Shown: piece after piece, positions 18,372 through 27,640 of the stretch
How the letters are laid out: the number at the start of each line of letters is the position of its first letter
Numbering within the stretch: position 1 is the stretch's first letter
NCBI GenBank assembly: GCA_023388715.1
Contig: JAEWFT010000016.1
Coordinates: 1 to 64,000, forward strand
DNA: 64,000 nt
Source: Pseudomonadota bacterium
GTDB taxonomy: Bacteria > Pseudomonadota > Gammaproteobacteria > Xanthomonadales > Xanthomonadaceae
Direction: 5' to 3'
Program-made: the position numbers and the translations under genes
The notes under the pieces: model-generated
What the model was told of the DNA's origin: nothing
The model's database searches: none
What the model saw: only the letters and a program-made list of their open reading frames with translations

Positions 18372-19337
18372 GTGGAGACGATTGGCTCGCCCCTGCTCTG
18401 GGGCATGTTCGCGGTGGTCGTGGTGCTGGCCCTGATGGTCGACTTGGTGCTGATGCGCCATGGCGGCCCGCACAAGGTGACCTTCAAGGAAGCCGCGTGG
18501 TGGAGCATCGGTTGGGTGGCGCTGGCGCTGGCCTTCAATGCCTGGCTCTGGTGGTACGCCGGCACCCAGTTCGGCGCCGAGGAAGGCAGCCGCATCGGGA
18601 TGGAATTCCTGACCGGCTACCTGGTCGAGAAATCGCTGGCGGTCGACAACATCTTCGTGTTCCTGATGATCTTCAGCTACTTCGCGGTGCCGGAGGAGCA
18701 GAAGCAGCGGGTGCTGGTGATCGGCATCATCGCGGCGATCATCCTGCGCGCGATCATGATCTTCGCCGGCGCCCTGCTGCTGGCGCGCTTCCACTGGATC
18801 CTGTACGTGTTCGGGCTATTCCTGGTGCTGACCGGGATCAAGATGCTGGTGGCCGCCGGCAAGGCGCCCGACCTCGACAAGAACCCCCTGCTGCGCTGGC
18901 TGACCGCGCACGTGCCGTTCGTGCGTCGCTACCACGGCAGCGCGCTGTGGCTCGGTCGGGGCGAGCGTCGCAAGTTCACCCCGCTGTTCATCGTGATCGT
19001 GATGATCGGCATCACCGACGTGATCTTCGCGGTGGATTCGATTCCCGCGATCTTCGCGATCACCAGCGACCCGTTCATCGTGCTGACCTCCAACGTGTTC
19101 GCGGTGCTGGGGCTGCGCGCGATGTTCTTCCTGCTGCAGGGCCTGGCCGACCGCTTCCACCTGCTGCCCTACGGCCTTGCGCTGGTGCTGGTGTTCATCG
19201 GCGGCAAGATGCTGCTGGTCGACGTGGTGAAGATCCCGATCGCGTGGTCGCTGGCGGTGGTGGCGGTGACCATCGGCGCCACGGTGGCGCTCAGCCTGCG
19301 GCAGTCGCGCAGGCCCGCGGCGGTACCCGGGGCTTGA
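18372..19337 (+). CDS. alx: TerC/Alx family metal-homeostasis membrane protein
   Basis: Polytopic inner-membrane protein of the TerC family, 321 residues, the same length as E. coli Alx, a pH- and Mn-responsive protein implicated in Mn export. About eight to nine hydrophobic segments are visible. The family-typical acidic intramembrane motifs are present: EFLTGYLVEKSLAVDNIFVF and DVIFAVDSIPAIFAIT, with D in the helices. The GTG at 18372 is chosen because GGAG lies 6 bases upstream; an in-frame GTG at 18288 falls inside the riboswitch aptamer and cannot be used. Expression should rise with Mn2+ through the riboswitch. The rhomboid gene follows by 31 bases. Confidence 0.92.
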   Translation: METIGSPLLWGMFAVVVVLALMVDLVLMRHGGPHKVTFKEAAWWSIGWVALALAFNAWLWWYAGTQFGAEEGSRIGMEFLTGYLVEKSLAVDNIFVFLMIFSYFAVPEEQKQRVLVIGIIAAIILRAIMIFAGALLLARFHWILYVFGLFLVLTGIKMLVAAGKAPDLDKNPLLRWLTAHVPFVRRYHGSALWLGRGERRKFTPLFIVIVMIGITDVIFAVDSIPAIFAITSDPFIVLTSNVFAVLGLRAMFFLLQGLADRFHLLPYGLALVLVFIGGKMLLVDVVKIPIAWSLAVVAVTIGATVALSLRQSRRPAAVPGA

Positions 19338-19368
19338 ACGCCCGCCGCCGCGGGCCCACCTCGGCTGG

Positions 19369-20124
19369 ATGAGCCAGGACCCCGCCACGCAGCACCAGTC
19401 CGACCGCGCCAGGGTGCGCCGCGCCCTGAACGCGAGCCTCGCGCTGGTGCTGCTGCTGGCGGTGGTGTTCGCGGCGCAGCAGGCGCTGGACTGGCGCTGG
19501 CTGGCGGTGGCGCCGCGCACCCCGGAGGGGTTGCTGGGCCTGCTGGGGGCGCCGCTGCTGCATGGCTCGGTGGAGCACATCGTCGCCAACGCCATTGCCC
19601 TGCTGATGCTGGGCACCCTTGCCGGCACCACTTATCCGCGGGCCAGCCTGCGCGCGCTGCCGCTGCTCTGGATCGGGTCCGGCCTGGGCGCCTGGCTGCT
19701 GGGCCAACCCGGATCGCACCACCTCGGCGCAAGCGGGGTCACCCACGGTCTGGCGTTTCTGGTGTTCGTGCTGGGCCTGCTGCGGCGCGACCGCGCGGCG
19801 ATCGCCGCCGGCATGCTCGCCTTCCTGTTTTACGGCGGCATGCTGCTGACGGTCCTGCCGCGCGAGGCGGGGGTGTCGTGGGAATCGCACCTGGGCGGCG
19901 CGCTCGCCGGGGTGCTGGCCGCGCTGCTGCTGCGTCGCAGCGACCCGCTGCAGCCCCGGCAGCAGTACAGCTGGGAGCTGGAGGAGGAGCTGGCCCGCGC
20001 GCAGGGCGACGCCGAGCGCGCGATGTACGAGACCGACACCCCGCGCGACGTGCCGGTGCTGTGGCAGCGCGACGACGCCGCCGCCGAGCGCGGCAAGGTG
20101 CTGCCGTTCCGGCGCCCGGACTGA
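19369..20124 (+). CDS. Rhomboid family intramembrane serine protease
   Basis: Rhomboid protease, which cleaves transmembrane helices of substrate proteins inside the inner membrane. The 251 residues contain about six membrane helices. The catalytic dyad is S122 in HLGASGVTHG and H174 in SWESHLGGALAG. The conserved HGSVEHIVANAIAL helix, carrying the HxxxN-type pattern that contributes to the oxyanion hole, is present. A soluble, acidic C-terminal tail of about 60 residues follows the last helix (QYSWELEEELARAQ) and is unlike the short GlpG tail. It sits 31 bases after the TerC/Alx gene on the same strand and may share its riboswitch-controlled transcript. Substrates are unknown. Confidence 0.9.
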   Translation: MSQDPATQHQSDRARVRRALNASLALVLLLAVVFAAQQALDWRWLAVAPRTPEGLLGLLGAPLLHGSVEHIVANAIALLMLGTLAGTTYPRASLRALPLLWIGSGLGAWLLGQPGSHHLGASGVTHGLAFLVFVLGLLRRDRAAIAAGMLAFLFYGGMLLTVLPREAGVSWESHLGGALAGVLAALLLRRSDPLQPRQQYSWELEEELARAQGDAERAMYETDTPRDVPVLWQRDDAAAERGKVLPFRRPD

Positions 20125-20219
20125 GCCGCCCGCCGACGCGGCGCCCCCGGTGTTCAGGCGGCGGTCGCGTGGCGCACGGCGTCCCCGACTACCATCAGCG
20201 CCTTCCCCGCACAGTGCCC

Positions 20220-21242
20220 ATGCCCGTGACCCGAATGCGCCCATTGCTCGCCGCTGCCTGCGCCGCCCTGCTGGGCGCCTGCGCGGGCACCCCCGACGTG
20301 CGCGCGCCGATCGCGGTCAGCGCCAGCGCGCCGGCGCCGCTGAAGGTGGGCATCGCGCTGGGCGGCGGGGCGGCCAAGGGGTTCGCCCACATCGGCGTGA
20401 TCAAGATGCTGGAAGCCAACGGCATTGTCCCGGTCGTCGTCTCCGGCACCAGCGCCGGCAGCGTGGTGGGCGCGCTCTACGCCAGCGGCATGGACGCCTT
20501 TGCGATGCAGGAAAAGGCGTTCGCGCTGGACGAGTCACGGATCCGCGACGTCAGCCTGTTCTCCGGCGGCGTGGTCAAGGGCGAGAAGCTGCAGGACTAC
20601 GTCAACGAACTGGTCGACAACCGCCCGCTGGAGGCGCTGCGCAAGCCGCTGGCGGTGGTCGCGACGCGGCTGTCGGACGGCAAGCCCACCGTGTTCGTCC
20701 GTGGCAACACCGGACAGGCGGTGCGCGCGTCCAGCTCGATCCCGGGCGTGTTCCAGGCGGTGCAGGTCGGCACCGCGCACTACGTGGATGGCGGCGTGGT
20801 CAGCCCGGTGCCGGTGGACGCCGCGCGGCAGCTGGGCGCCGAGTTCGTGATCGCGGTCGACATCGGCAGCCGCGCGCAGGGGATCGCCTCGGCGACCAGC
20901 ATGCTCGGCAACGTCAACCAGAGCATCCGCATCATGGGCACGCGGCTGGCCGCGCAGGAATTGGCGCGCGCCGACGTCGTGATCCGGCCGCAGGTCAACG
21001 ATATCGGCGCCGCCGACTTCGCGCAGAAGAACCGAGCGATTCTGGAAGGCGAACGCGCCGCGCAGGCCGCGCTGCCGCAGATCAGGGAGAAGCTGGCCGC
21101 GCTGCAGGCGCAGCGCACCGCGCAGGCACGCCGCGCCGCGGATGCCGAGGCCGGCCGCCAGCGCGAGGCCGAGCGCCGCGAGCGCTGCGCCCGGCAGCAG
21201 GGCTGGCTGGATGCCCTCAAGCGCGACCCGGACTGCCGCTGA
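20220..21242 (+). CDS. Patatin-like phospholipase lipoprotein
   Basis: Predicted lipid acyl hydrolase of the patatin/RssA family, 340 residues, anchored as a lipoprotein. The signal peptide ends at the lipobox LLGAC with C21. The glycine-rich oxyanion loop is ALGGGAAKGFAHIG, the nucleophile S78 lies in SGTSAGS, and the catalytic aspartate D190 in HYVDGGV. The C-terminal 60 residues form a charged coiled coil rich in Arg, Glu and Ala. The ATG at 20220 is chosen because it gives the lipoprotein signal; the open frame upstream overlaps the rhomboid gene. The substrate is unknown; the envelope location fits a role in phospholipid turnover. Confidence 0.88.
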   Translation: MPVTRMRPLLAAACAALLGACAGTPDVRAPIAVSASAPAPLKVGIALGGGAAKGFAHIGVIKMLEANGIVPVVVSGTSAGSVVGALYASGMDAFAMQEKAFALDESRIRDVSLFSGGVVKGEKLQDYVNELVDNRPLEALRKPLAVVATRLSDGKPTVFVRGNTGQAVRASSSIPGVFQAVQVGTAHYVDGGVVSPVPVDAARQLGAEFVIAVDIGSRAQGIASATSMLGNVNQSIRIMGTRLAAQELARADVVIRPQVNDIGAADFAQKNRAILEGERAAQAALPQIREKLAALQAQRTAQARRAADAEAGRQREAERRERCARQQGWLDALKRDPDCR

Positions 21243-21283
21243 CGCTCACTGTCCGCGGGCGGCCGCCGGCGTAAGATTCGGCC

Positions 21284-22174
21284 ATGAACGCCACTCCGCG
21301 CCGCATCGAGAACGTCCAGACCGACCGCGGCTCGCTGCCGGTGTACGCCACCGGCACCGTCGAGCAGCCGTGGGACAGCTACACCAGCGAGGACCACGAC
21401 GTCTGGCGCCAGCTGTACCGTCGCCAGCGCGAGATCCTCCCCGGCCGCGCCAGCGATGCGTTCCTGCGCGCGCAGGACACGATGGGGATGACCCCGGACC
21501 GGATCCCGCGCTTCGACGAGCTCAACCGGGTCCTGGGCGAGGCGACCGGCTGGAAAATCGTCGGCGTGGAAGGCCTGCTGCCGGAGCTGGTGTTCTTCGA
21601 GCACCTGGCCAATCGCCGCTTCCCCGTCAGCTGGTGGATCCGGCGCCCGGACCAGATCGACTACATCGAGGAACCGGACCTGTTCCACGACCTGTTCGGT
21701 CACGTGCCGCTCCTGATGGACCCAATGTTCGCCGATTACCTCGAGGCCTACGGCAAGGGGGGGGTCAAGGCGCACGGCATCGGCCCGGAGGCGCTGATGC
21801 AACTGGCGCGCCTGTACTGGTACACGGTGGAATTCGGGTTGATCCGGCAGCCGGACGGCCTGCGCATCTACGGCGCCGGCATCGTCAGTTCCAAGGGCGA
21901 GTCGATCCATTCGCTGGAGAGCCCCGCCCCCAACCGGATCGGCTTCGACCTGGAGCGGGTGATGCGCACCCGCTACCGGATCGATACCTACCAGCAAACC
22001 TATTTCGTGATCGACAGCTACGAGCAGCTGATCGAGGCGACGCTCGCCGACTTCACCCCGCTGTACGCGCGCCTGCGCGATGCCGACGCCTACCCGGCGG
22101 GCGCGGTGCTCGAGGGTGATCAGGTCTTCCAGCGCGGCACCGGCGAAGGCTGGGTGCGCGACGGCGACGTCTGA
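21284..22174 (+). CDS. phhA: Phenylalanine 4-monooxygenase
   Basis: Non-haem iron enzyme that hydroxylates phenylalanine to tyrosine with a tetrahydropterin cofactor. The 296 residues match bacterial PhhA. The iron triad is visible as H135 and H140 in FHDLFGHVP and E183 in WYTVEFGL. Pterin-binding and regulatory residues around GVEGLLPELVFFEHLANRRFPV are conserved. The pterin recycling partner phhB (pterin-4a-carbinolamine dehydratase) is not next to it in this window. The gene is transcribed alone on the plus strand and converges with the DUF2141 gene, leaving only 2 bases between their stop codons. Confidence 0.96.
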   Translation: MNATPRRIENVQTDRGSLPVYATGTVEQPWDSYTSEDHDVWRQLYRRQREILPGRASDAFLRAQDTMGMTPDRIPRFDELNRVLGEATGWKIVGVEGLLPELVFFEHLANRRFPVSWWIRRPDQIDYIEEPDLFHDLFGHVPLLMDPMFADYLEAYGKGGVKAHGIGPEALMQLARLYWYTVEFGLIRQPDGLRIYGAGIVSSKGESIHSLESPAPNRIGFDLERVMRTRYRIDTYQQTYFVIDSYEQLIEATLADFTPLYARLRDADAYPAGAVLEGDQVFQRGTGEGWVRDGDV

Positions 22175-22176
22175 GC

Positions 22177-22602
22177 CTACTTCAGGCGCACGCTGATGCG
22201 CTTGCCGGCGGCCGGCACCTCGAAGGCGACCTTGCCGAACTCCGGGCGCTTGAACACGAACGGATTGTTGGAGAAGCCGTAGCCGTCGCGCGGGATGCCC
22301 ATCGGGCCGACGTCGAACTTGCCGTTGCCGTCGCGGTCGTGCAGCACGATCACCCCGTAGCGCCCGGCGCGCAGGCCGTCGAAGCGCACCTGCTGGCGGG
22401 TGGTGCCGTCGGGGTGGACGCGGCGCAGGCCCAGCGCATCGCGGGTTCCCTTCCACGCGGCTTCCGAATCGAACAGGAACACGGTGATCCGGCCGCCCTG
22501 CGCGTGGATGTCCTCGATGTCGACGACCAGGTCGGCGGCAAGCGCGGGGGTGGCGGCCAGGCAGGCAAGGCAGGCGGCGGCGAGGTAGCGGAAGCGGATC
22601 AT
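22177..22602 (-). CDS. DUF2141 exported protein
   Basis: Small exported protein of 141 residues with a clear signal peptide (FRYLAAACLACLAATPALA). The mature part, opening DLVVDIEDI and containing GRITVFLFDSEAAW, GRYGVIVLHDRDGNGKFD and GIPRDGYGFSNNP, is the DUF2141 pattern, a beta-sandwich family of unknown function found in periplasmic proteins. The DRDGNGKFD loop resembles a calcium-binding motif. The ATG at 22602 shares one base with the TGA of the upstream membrane-protein gene, so the two are translationally coupled. Confidence 0.8.
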   Translation of the reverse strand: MIRFRYLAAACLACLAATPALAADLVVDIEDIHAQGGRITVFLFDSEAAWKGTRDALGLRRVHPDGTTRQQVRFDGLRAGRYGVIVLHDRDGNGKFDVGPMGIPRDGYGFSNNPFVFKRPEFGKVAFEVPAAGKRISVRLK

Positions 22603-23339
22603 CACGGGCTCCGGGTGACAGCAGTGGGGGTTGGGAGGTTTGCCGGGCGGCGCGGCGCGCGGCGGGCGTACTTGCGGTCCAGCCACAGCCCGGCCACCAC
22701 CGCCACCGCCACCGGCGCGAACCAGGGGAACAGTTGCGCCAGCTGCTCGGGCAGCGCCGCGTGCGTGCGCAGCCACGCCCATGCCGGTCGCATCGCGATG
22801 CTAAGGAAGGCGACGTGGGTGGCGATCCCGCAGCCCAAGATGGCCTGGTAGTGCTGGACCACGTGCCAGTTGGTATGCCGGGGGCCGCGCCGCGCGAACT
22901 GCTGCATCTGCACGCCAAGCACCAGGCCGATGCTGGAAAAGCCCACGAACAGCGCCTCGCCAAGGACCAGGCCGAGCACGGCCACGCCGCCGCCCGATGT
23001 CAGCGTGGCCAGCGTCCACGCCCGCCACGCCGGCCGCGCGACCATCGCGCGCCAGTCGCGCTTGTCGGTGACTGCGCGCCACGCCATCCACATGGCGTTG
23101 CCGGTGATCACCAGCAGGTAGCCGAGGAAGGCGGCGGCGATGGTGCGCCCGGTCTGCAGGAAGTGCACGGTCATCGGCAGGCCGCTGGCGAGGATGCCGC
23201 ACATCGCCAGCAGGAACACGCGCCCGACCAGGCGGTGCCGCGGCGATCCCTTGCGCAGCCACGCGGCGGTCCAGAAGCTGACGAGCGCGACCACGCCACA
23301 GGCGACGTGCAGGGCGACGAACAGGCGATAACCGGGCAT
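22602..23339 (-). CDS. Polytopic membrane protein of unknown function
   Basis: A 245-residue protein with about six to seven predicted membrane helices. Histidines occur near helix ends (ALHVACGVVALVS, RHRLVGRVFLLAM, TVHFLQTG, NWHVVQHYQAI). This resembles DUF2306-type proteins, where such histidines might bind haem, but I cannot assign the family with confidence. The ATG at 23339 has GGGAG upstream. The stop touches the start of the DUF2141 gene, so the pair forms a two-gene operon, divergent from the two-component system at 23486. Confidence 0.65.
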   Translation of the reverse strand: MPGYRLFVALHVACGVVALVSFWTAAWLRKGSPRHRLVGRVFLLAMCGILASGLPMTVHFLQTGRTIAAAFLGYLLVITGNAMWMAWRAVTDKRDWRAMVARPAWRAWTLATLTSGGGVAVLGLVLGEALFVGFSSIGLVLGVQMQQFARRGPRHTNWHVVQHYQAILGCGIATHVAFLSIAMRPAWAWLRTHAALPEQLAQLFPWFAPVAVAVVAGLWLDRKYARRAPRRPANLPTPTAVTRSP

Positions 23340-23405
23340 GGCGGGCTCCCATTGGCAGGACGTGCTCAGGTTGCCTAGCCGACGACCGCCATCCCATGCC
23401 CGACG

Positions 23406-23440
23406 GTCACCTTCGCGACCTGCCGGAAGTCACTTTCGCG
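23406..23440 (+). repeat. Near-identical 12-bp direct repeats upstream of the kinase gene
   Basis: GTCACCTTCGCG at 23406-23417 and GTCACTTTCGCG at 23429-23440 match at 11 of 12 positions, with starts 23 bp apart, about two helical turns. They lie 46 bases before the kinase start in the divergent promoter region. They are a candidate binding site for the LuxR-type regulator encoded next to them; this is inference. Confidence 0.45.
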
Positions 23441-23485
23441 TGCACGGCGCTTGTCGGCGCGCCCCGCCTCGCCGAGCATGGCGGC

Positions 23486-24607
23486 ATGCGCCTGAAATCC
23501 GTGCTGCTGCCGCTCAACATCGCCGCCATCGTCACCGTGGCCGCGGTGGCCGCGACCCTGGTCGGCCTGCCGCCGTCGCACTGGCCGCTGGCCTATGGGC
23601 TGCTGCTGGCGTTCGCCGTCCTGATGCTGCTGTCGGACCTGCTGCCGGCCGCCCCGCGCGTGGTCCACGACGCCGCGCTGGTGCTGATGGCGGTGATCAC
23701 GCTGTTCCTGCTGTGGCAGTACCCGCGATCCGGCGCCCTGCCTATCCTCAGCGTGATCTGGGCGGCGATGATCGCAAGCGCCTGGGGCCCGCGCCGTGCC
23801 GCGCCGGCGCTGCTGGCGGCGAACCTGGTGGCGTGGTGGATCCTGCACGACGCCGGCTATCGCAGCGCGCTGATGTCGGTGGTGCTGCTCGCCTGCTTCC
23901 AGCTGTTCGCGGTGCTCACCGTGCACTACGCCCGCAGCGCGGAAGCCTCGCGCGATGCGCTGGCGCTGGTGAATGCCGACCTGCTCGCCACCCGCGCGCT
24001 GCTGGCCGATGCCACCCGCGATGCCGAGCGGCTGCGGATGGCGCGCGAACTGCACGACGTCGCCGGCCACAACCTCACCGCGCTGACGCTCAACCTGCGC
24101 GCGCTGGCGGCCGACCCCGCGCTCGCGACGCGCGAGGAACTGCGCACCGCGCAGGCGGCCGCGGCCCGGCTTATGGGCGATATCCGCAGCGTGGTGCATG
24201 CGCTGCGCGATGCGCGCGGACTGGACATCGCCACCGCGCTGCAGGCGCTGGCCGCCCCGCTGCCGCGCCCGCGCCTCCAGCTGGACGTCGACGAGGCGGT
24301 GCGGATCGAGGACGCGGCGACAGCCGACGCGCTGCTGCGCACGGTGCAGGAGGCCCTCACCAACGCCGCGCGCCACGGCAGCGCCGGGATCCTGCACGTG
24401 CAGCTGCGCCGCCACGCGGACGCGCTGCAACTGCAGATCCACGACGACGCCCCGGCGTCCCGCACCGGCGAGCCGCTCCGGGAGGGCAACGGCCTGACCG
24501 GCATGCGCGAGCGGATCGCCGCGCTCGGCGGCACGGTCGGGTTTTCACGCGAAGGCGGCGGCCTGCGGATCGAGGCGCGGCTGCCGCTGGCGGGTGTGGG
24601 CGCATGA
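23486..24607 (+). CDS. NarL-type sensor histidine kinase
   Basis: Membrane sensor kinase of the HisKA_3 (NarL/DesK) class, 373 residues. Four to five hydrophobic segments fill residues 5-150, with no large periplasmic loop, so it may sense a signal within the membrane, as DesK does. The phosphoacceptor is H190 in RMARELHDVAGHNLTAL. The ATPase domain has QEALTNAARH (N box) and GNGLTGMRERIAALGG (G box). The ATG at 23486 was preferred over one 90 bases upstream because the extra residues are not conserved-looking. The stop overlaps the response-regulator start as ATGA. Confidence 0.9.
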   Translation: MRLKSVLLPLNIAAIVTVAAVAATLVGLPPSHWPLAYGLLLAFAVLMLLSDLLPAAPRVVHDAALVLMAVITLFLLWQYPRSGALPILSVIWAAMIASAWGPRRAAPALLAANLVAWWILHDAGYRSALMSVVLLACFQLFAVLTVHYARSAEASRDALALVNADLLATRALLADATRDAERLRMARELHDVAGHNLTALTLNLRALAADPALATREELRTAQAAAARLMGDIRSVVHALRDARGLDIATALQALAAPLPRPRLQLDVDEAVRIEDAATADALLRTVQEALTNAARHGSAGILHVQLRRHADALQLQIHDDAPASRTGEPLREGNGLTGMRERIAALGGTVGFSREGGGLRIEARLPLAGVGA

Positions 24608-25233
24608 GCGTGCGCACTGCACTGGTGGACGACCAGGCGCTGGTGCGCGCCGGCCTGCGCGCGCTGCTGGAACGCAGCGGGATCACGGTGGTGTTCGAGG
24701 CCGAGGATGGCCAGGCGCTGCTCGACACCCTCCCCGCGCAACCTGTCGACGTCGTCCTCAGCGACATCCGCATGCCGGTGATGGACGGGATTGCCACGGT
24801 TGAGGCGCTGCGCGGGCGCGGCGACGCCACCCCGGTGCTGCTGCTGACCACCTTCGACGATGCCGACCTGCTGCTGGCTGCGGCGCGGGCCGGCGCGCAG
24901 GGGTTCCTGCTCAAGGACGCCGAGCCTGGCGAGTTGCACGATGCGATCGTGCGGATTGCCGCCGGCGACACCCTGCTGCAGCCGATCGCCACCGACGCCG
25001 TGCGCGCGCGCTACCGCTTCCACGACGAGGACGCGCCGGCCGACACCTTCAACCGGCGCGAGGTCGCGATCCTGCGGCTGATGGCCGGCGGCTACAGCAA
25101 CCGCGAGATCGCCGGCAGCCTGTTCCTGGCCGAGGGCACGGTGAAGAACTACGTGTCCACGATCCTGGAGAAGCTCGGCACCCGCGACCGCACCCGGGCG
25201 GTGCTCAAGGCGATCACCCTGCGCATCATCTGA
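24604..25233 (+). CDS. LuxR-type response regulator
   Basis: DNA-binding response regulator of the NarL/FixJ family, 209 residues. The receiver domain has the phosphoacceptor D54 in VVLSDIRMP, with D9 and D10 and the KDA lysine in FLLKDAEP. The GerE helix-turn-helix domain starts at FNRREVAILRLMAGGYSNREIAGSLF and continues EGTVKNYVSTILEKLG. The protein resembles DesR-type regulators. It is the partner of the kinase encoded immediately upstream, with which it overlaps by four bases. It probably autoregulates; the direct repeats at 23406-23440 are a candidate site. Confidence 0.93.
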   Translation: MSVRTALVDDQALVRAGLRALLERSGITVVFEAEDGQALLDTLPAQPVDVVLSDIRMPVMDGIATVEALRGRGDATPVLLLTTFDDADLLLAAARAGAQGFLLKDAEPGELHDAIVRIAAGDTLLQPIATDAVRARYRFHDEDAPADTFNRREVAILRLMAGGYSNREIAGSLFLAEGTVKNYVSTILEKLGTRDRTRAVLKAITLRII

Positions 25234-25236
25234 GCC

Positions 25237-26508
25237 TCAGGTGCCCGCCGGGATCGCCACCGGCGGCACCAGCCAGGTCACCCCCGCGGCCGCCGCCAGC
25301 ATCGCAAGCAGGCCCGCCGCCACCCGCCAGCCATACGCAGGCCCGCCGGTGCCCACCGCGACCACCGACTTGGCCAGCACGCTGGCCGCCAGCAGCCCGA
25401 CCACGCCCCAGCGCGCCACCCGCGGCTCCAGCGTGCCGGCATGGAACATCTGGCCCACGCTGGCCGCCGCCGCGTGCAGTTCGGCCAGCGCCACGAACAT
25501 CGCCGCCGCCAGCACGCTGGTGCTGCCGTAGCGCTGCCCCAGCCACGCCGAGAGCACCAGCATGCCGGCCACGATCGCCACGAACAGCAAGGCGTGCGAG
25601 AGCCGGAACGCGCGCGCCGCCGGGCGCTTTTCCGGCAGCGCGTCGTCCTCGCGCGGGGCGTGCCACATCCCCAGTGCGCCGGCGCCGGCCAGCACCGTGC
25701 CGGCGGCCAGCAGCGGCCAGCGCACCTGTTCCAGCAGCCCCAGCGAGGCGGTGCCGAGGATGCCGGCGAACAGCATCAGCGAGGCGAGGTTGGCGAACAT
25801 CGCCGCGGCGATCGCCGGCGTGCGCATGGCGGGGGTGGCCTTGGCGCGCTGGCCAAACCCCGCGGTGGCGGCGGTCGACGATGCGAATCCCGCGAAGAAG
25901 CCCGCGATCGGCAAGCCCCAGCGCGCACCCACGATCCGCAGCGCGAGGTGGCCGGCCGCGCCCACCGCCATCACCAGCAGCGCCAACCGCCCCAGCGACG
26001 CCGGCTCGACCACGCCCCAGGGATCGATGGGGCGGGCAGGCAGCAGCGGCAGCACGATGAGCCCGCTGGCCGCCAGGATCAGCAGGTCGCGCATCTCGTC
26101 CTCGGTGATCCAGTCGCGCGTCAGCCGGTGCAGCACCGGCTTGGAGGCCAACAGCACCGCCACCGCCACCCCCAGCCCGGCGGCCAGCGCCGGCTGCGGG
26201 ATCGCCAGCGCGCCCAGCAGGAAGCTCAGCACGATGGCGACCTCGCCGGTCAGCCCGTTGTCGTCGCGCGCGGTGCGCAGGTAGCTGGCCAGCGCCAGCG
26301 CGGCGACCCCGAGCGCGGTCACCGCCAGCGGCCAGGCGCCCAGCAGCATCGCCACCGCGCCGGCCAGCGCCAGCAGCGCGTGGGTGCGCACGCCGGCCGC
26401 CGCACGCGGATGGTCGGCGCCCTTGCGGCGCTCGCGGTCCAGGCCGATCAGCATGCCCAGCCCCAGCGCGGACGCCAGGCCGGCAAAGAGCGTCGAGGGG
26501 AGTTCCAT
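25237..26508 (-). CDS. MgtC/SapB-DUF4010 membrane protein
   Basis: A 423-residue polytopic membrane protein. The first part ([16 protein letters not shown] and [16 protein letters not shown]) matches the MgtC/SapB N-terminal domain; the rest, with about nine further helices, is DUF4010. The family is widespread, and MgtC relatives modulate P-type or F-type ATPases and Mg2+ or phosphate physiology; the role of this long form is not established. The ATG at 26508 is placed by homology with the [11 protein letters not shown] type of start and a GGAA upstream; a longer open frame through the fbp promoter is spurious. It is divergent from fbp and converges on the response regulator with a 3-base gap. 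Confidence 0.82.
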   Translation of the reverse strand: MELPSTLFAGLASALGLGMLIGLDRERRKGADHPRAAAGVRTHALLALAGAVAMLLGAWPLAVTALGVAALALASYLRTARDDNGLTGEVAIVLSFLLGALAIPQPALAAGLGVAVAVLLASKPVLHRLTRDWITEDEMRDLLILAASGLIVLPLLPARPIDPWGVVEPASLGRLALLVMAVGAAGHLALRIVGARWGLPIAGFFAGFASSTAATAGFGQRAKATPAMRTPAIAAAMFANLASLMLFAGILGTASLGLLEQVRWPLLAAGTVLAGAGALGMWHAPREDDALPEKRPAARAFRLSHALLFVAIVAGMLVLSAWLGQRYGSTSVLAAAMFVALAELHAAAASVGQMFHAGTLEPRVARWGVVGLLAASVLAKSVVAVGTGGPAYGWRVAAGLLAMLAAAAGVTWLVPPVAIPAGT

Positions 26509-26617
26509 CGTTCCAGCATGCCGCAGCGCGCGCCCGCATCCAACCGGCCCGCCCGTGCGCCCTCGATCGCGCCACCGATTGGGCGACAATGGCGCCCCCG
26601 CCGCTGCCCGCTTCGCC

Positions 26618-27628
26618 ATGACCCCGAACCGTATCTCCCTGACCAGGTTCCTGATCGAGGAACAGCGCGCCGGCCACGTCGGCGCCGACCTGCGCCTGCT
26701 GATCGAGGTGGTGGCGCGTGCCTGCAAGACGATCTCAATCGCGGTCGGCAAGGGCGCGCTGGGCGGGGTGCTCGGCGATGCCGGCACCGGCAACATCCAG
26801 GGCGAGGCGCAGAAGAAGCTCGACGTCATCGCCAACGACGTGCTGCTGGAAGCCAATGCCTGGGGCGGGCACCTGGCCGGCCTGGCATCCGAGGAAATGG
26901 ACCACAGCCAGCCGATCCCCGACGTCTACCCGCGCGGCAACTACCTGCTGCTGTTCGATCCCTTGGACGGCAGCTCCAACATCGACGTCAACGTCTCGGT
27001 CGGCACCATCTTCTCGGTGCTGCGTTGCCCCGAGGGCGTAGTCACCCCCGGCGACGAGCACTTCCTGCAGCCGGGCACCGCGCAGGTGGCCGCCGGCTAT
27101 TGCGTGTACGGGCCGCAGACCACGCTGGTGCTCACGGTCGGCAGCGGCACCCACGCCTTCACCATGGACCGCGAGGTCGGCAGCTTCGTGCTGACCACGC
27201 GCGGCATCCGCATTCCCGAGGAGACCAGGGAATTCGCGGTCAACATGTCCAACCAGCGCTTCTGGGAGCCACCGATGCAGGCCTACGTCGGCGACCTCCT
27301 GGCCGGCAAGGAAGGCCCGCGCCGCAAGGACTTCAACATGCGCTGGGTCGCCAGCATGGTCGCCGACGTGCACCGGATCATGACCCGCGGCGGCATCTTC
27401 AGCTATCCGCTGGACAGCAAGTGCGCGGCCAAGGGCGGCAAGCTGCGGCTGATGTACGAAGCCAACCCGATGGCGATGCTGGTGGAACAGGCCGGTGGCG
27501 CCGCCAGTACCGGGCGCACGCGCCTGCTCGAGGTGCAGCCGACCGCGCTGCACCAGAGGGTGCCCGTGTTCCTGGGTTCGCGCACGGAAGTGGAAGCGGC
27601 GGTGGCCTACCACCAGCCCCGGGACTGA
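26618..27628 (+). CDS. fbp: Class I fructose-1,6-bisphosphatase
   Basis: Gluconeogenic enzyme hydrolysing fructose-1,6-bisphosphate to fructose-6-phosphate in the cytosol, Mg2+-dependent. It has 336 residues. The metal-binding motif [20 protein letters not shown] is intact, as is the glutamate in LASEEMD; the sugar-phosphate site includes [13 protein letters not shown]. The ATG at 26618 gives [16 protein letters not shown], the usual start; an in-frame upstream extension lies in the divergent MgtC/DUF4010 promoter. It faces the receiver-domain gene at 27641 with a 12-base gap. Confidence 0.97.
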   Translation: MTPNRISLTRFLIEEQRAGHVGADLRLLIEVVARACKTISIAVGKGALGGVLGDAGTGNIQGEAQKKLDVIANDVLLEANAWGGHLAGLASEEMDHSQPIPDVYPRGNYLLLFDPLDGSSNIDVNVSVGTIFSVLRCPEGVVTPGDEHFLQPGTAQVAAGYCVYGPQTTLVLTVGSGTHAFTMDREVGSFVLTTRGIRIPEETREFAVNMSNQRFWEPPMQAYVGDLLAGKEGPRRKDFNMRWVASMVADVHRIMTRGGIFSYPLDSKCAAKGGKLRLMYEANPMAMLVEQAGGAASTGRTRLLEVQPTALHQRVPVFLGSRTEVEAAVAYHQPRD

Positions 27629-27640
27629 GCCCGGCGACGC

